A stretch of 64,000 nucleotides of DNA, from contig NZ_RDSR01000001.1 in the NCBI RefSeq assembly GCF_003716325.1, positions 186,001 through 250,000 of the forward strand. Reading direction: 5' to 3'. The first letter of the stretch is position 1. Each line of letters begins with the position of its first letter. Both the position numbers and the translations under genes were made by a program. Source of the DNA: Cryobacterium tepidiphilum. Lineage in GTDB: Bacteria; Actinomycetota; Actinomycetes; Actinomycetales; Microbacteriaceae. Under the pieces are notes generated by a model that saw only the letters and a program-made list of their open reading frames with translations, was not told the DNA's origin and made no database searches. This document shows positions 63,878 through 64,000 of the stretch, piece after piece.

Positions 63878-64000
63878 ATGGCGAAGGTGCCGATGGGCAC
63901 ATCCGTTCGCCGTAAGAAAGTTTCATTCGGAAATCGCAACCAGCTTCAGCGAAGGGGTTGCGATAAGAAGAGGGCGTTCTACGACGCAGGGAACGCGGCG
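63878..64000 (+). CDS. Possible start of an unidentified basic protein, cut by window
   Basis: ATG 63878 follows AGGAGG with six-base spacing and opens a frame that stays open to the window end (41 codons): MAKVPMGTSVRRKKVSFGNR, then GCDKKRAFYDAGNAA. It is rich in Lys and Arg and I do not recognise it. It is divergent from the helicase gene and could also be accidental. Confidence 0.35.
   Translation, partial: MAKVPMGTSVRRKKVSFGNRNQLQRRGCDKKRAFYDAGNAA

Overview
The window is high-GC DNA (roughly two thirds G+C) with densely packed genes, frequent GTG/TTG starts, 4-nt stop/start overlaps and many leaderless-looking promoters. Gene content (FtsH followed by folate genes, DUF3180 and PH-domain membrane proteins, PanC and LysS; ClpC; DUF3054; DUF5997; short Rv2747-type ArgA; LAHTG sorting signal) points to an actinobacterium, most likely Microbacteriaceae. 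The family assignment is inference from gene order and protein style; no rRNA is present.

1-13.1 kb is a surface-polysaccharide locus. It holds a Wzx-type flippase, a WecG/TagA glycosyltransferase, a chain-length/co-polymerase protein, an O-antigen-ligase/polymerase-like protein, a family 2 glycosyltransferase, a secreted GH16 glucanase-like enzyme, a TagD-like cytidylyltransferase and a WbaP-type initiating sugar-phosphate transferase. At the left edge is a secreted fibrinogen-like protein, cut by the window. The wzx-wecG pair is bracketed by two nearly identical copies of a gene for a secreted NTF2-like protein (609 bp, one mismatch, same orientation).

13.4-20.4 kb is a mosaic of small units: a DapA-like aldolase divergent from an XRE-cupin regulator and EamA exporter; an orphan barstar-like protein; a GNAT enzyme; an unusual short archaeal/eukaryal-type prolyl-tRNA synthetase; a VOC protein with its HxlR regulator; an S4 protein; and a histidine phosphatase. 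Parts of it (about 15.9-18.6 kb) look compositionally less GC-extreme than the flanks. Then come tRNA-Glu, tRNA-Asp and tRNA-Phe, each of the last two followed by a terminator.

21.2-39.0 kb is conserved core: two paralogous cell-wall hydrolases with related coiled coils but different catalytic domains, inorganic pyrophosphatase, TilS, Hpt, FtsH, then a tightly overlapping run folE-folP-folB-folK-DUF3180-PH-PH-DUF2520-panC, lysS, small membrane proteins and a cardiolipin synthase. 39.0-40.4 kb is a scar: a VapBC module sits against a truncated XRE gene and a DUF2975 pseudogene.

40.4-54.5 kb contains ClpC, ArgA, a very large secreted nuclease/5'-nucleotidase, small exported and SseB-like proteins, RadA, a GDSL hydrolase, tRNA-Ser(CGA) and a wall-anchored FnIII protein. 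54.7-64 kb has PanD, a TetR regulator divergent from a small unknown protein plus a SigA-like sigma factor, a metallo-hydrolase remnant, DUF3054, a LysR-type ligand domain next to DUF5997, an alpha/beta hydrolase, a Nudix-like protein, a nucleoside hydrolase and a DEAD-box RNA helicase.

Functional links: the window carries two pantothenate genes (panC, panD) far apart, nucleotide scavenging enzymes (secreted nuclease/nucleotidase, nucleoside hydrolase, Hpt), and several local regulator-operator pairs whose palindromes are visible. I see no CRISPR array, rRNA, prophage or intact insertion sequence.
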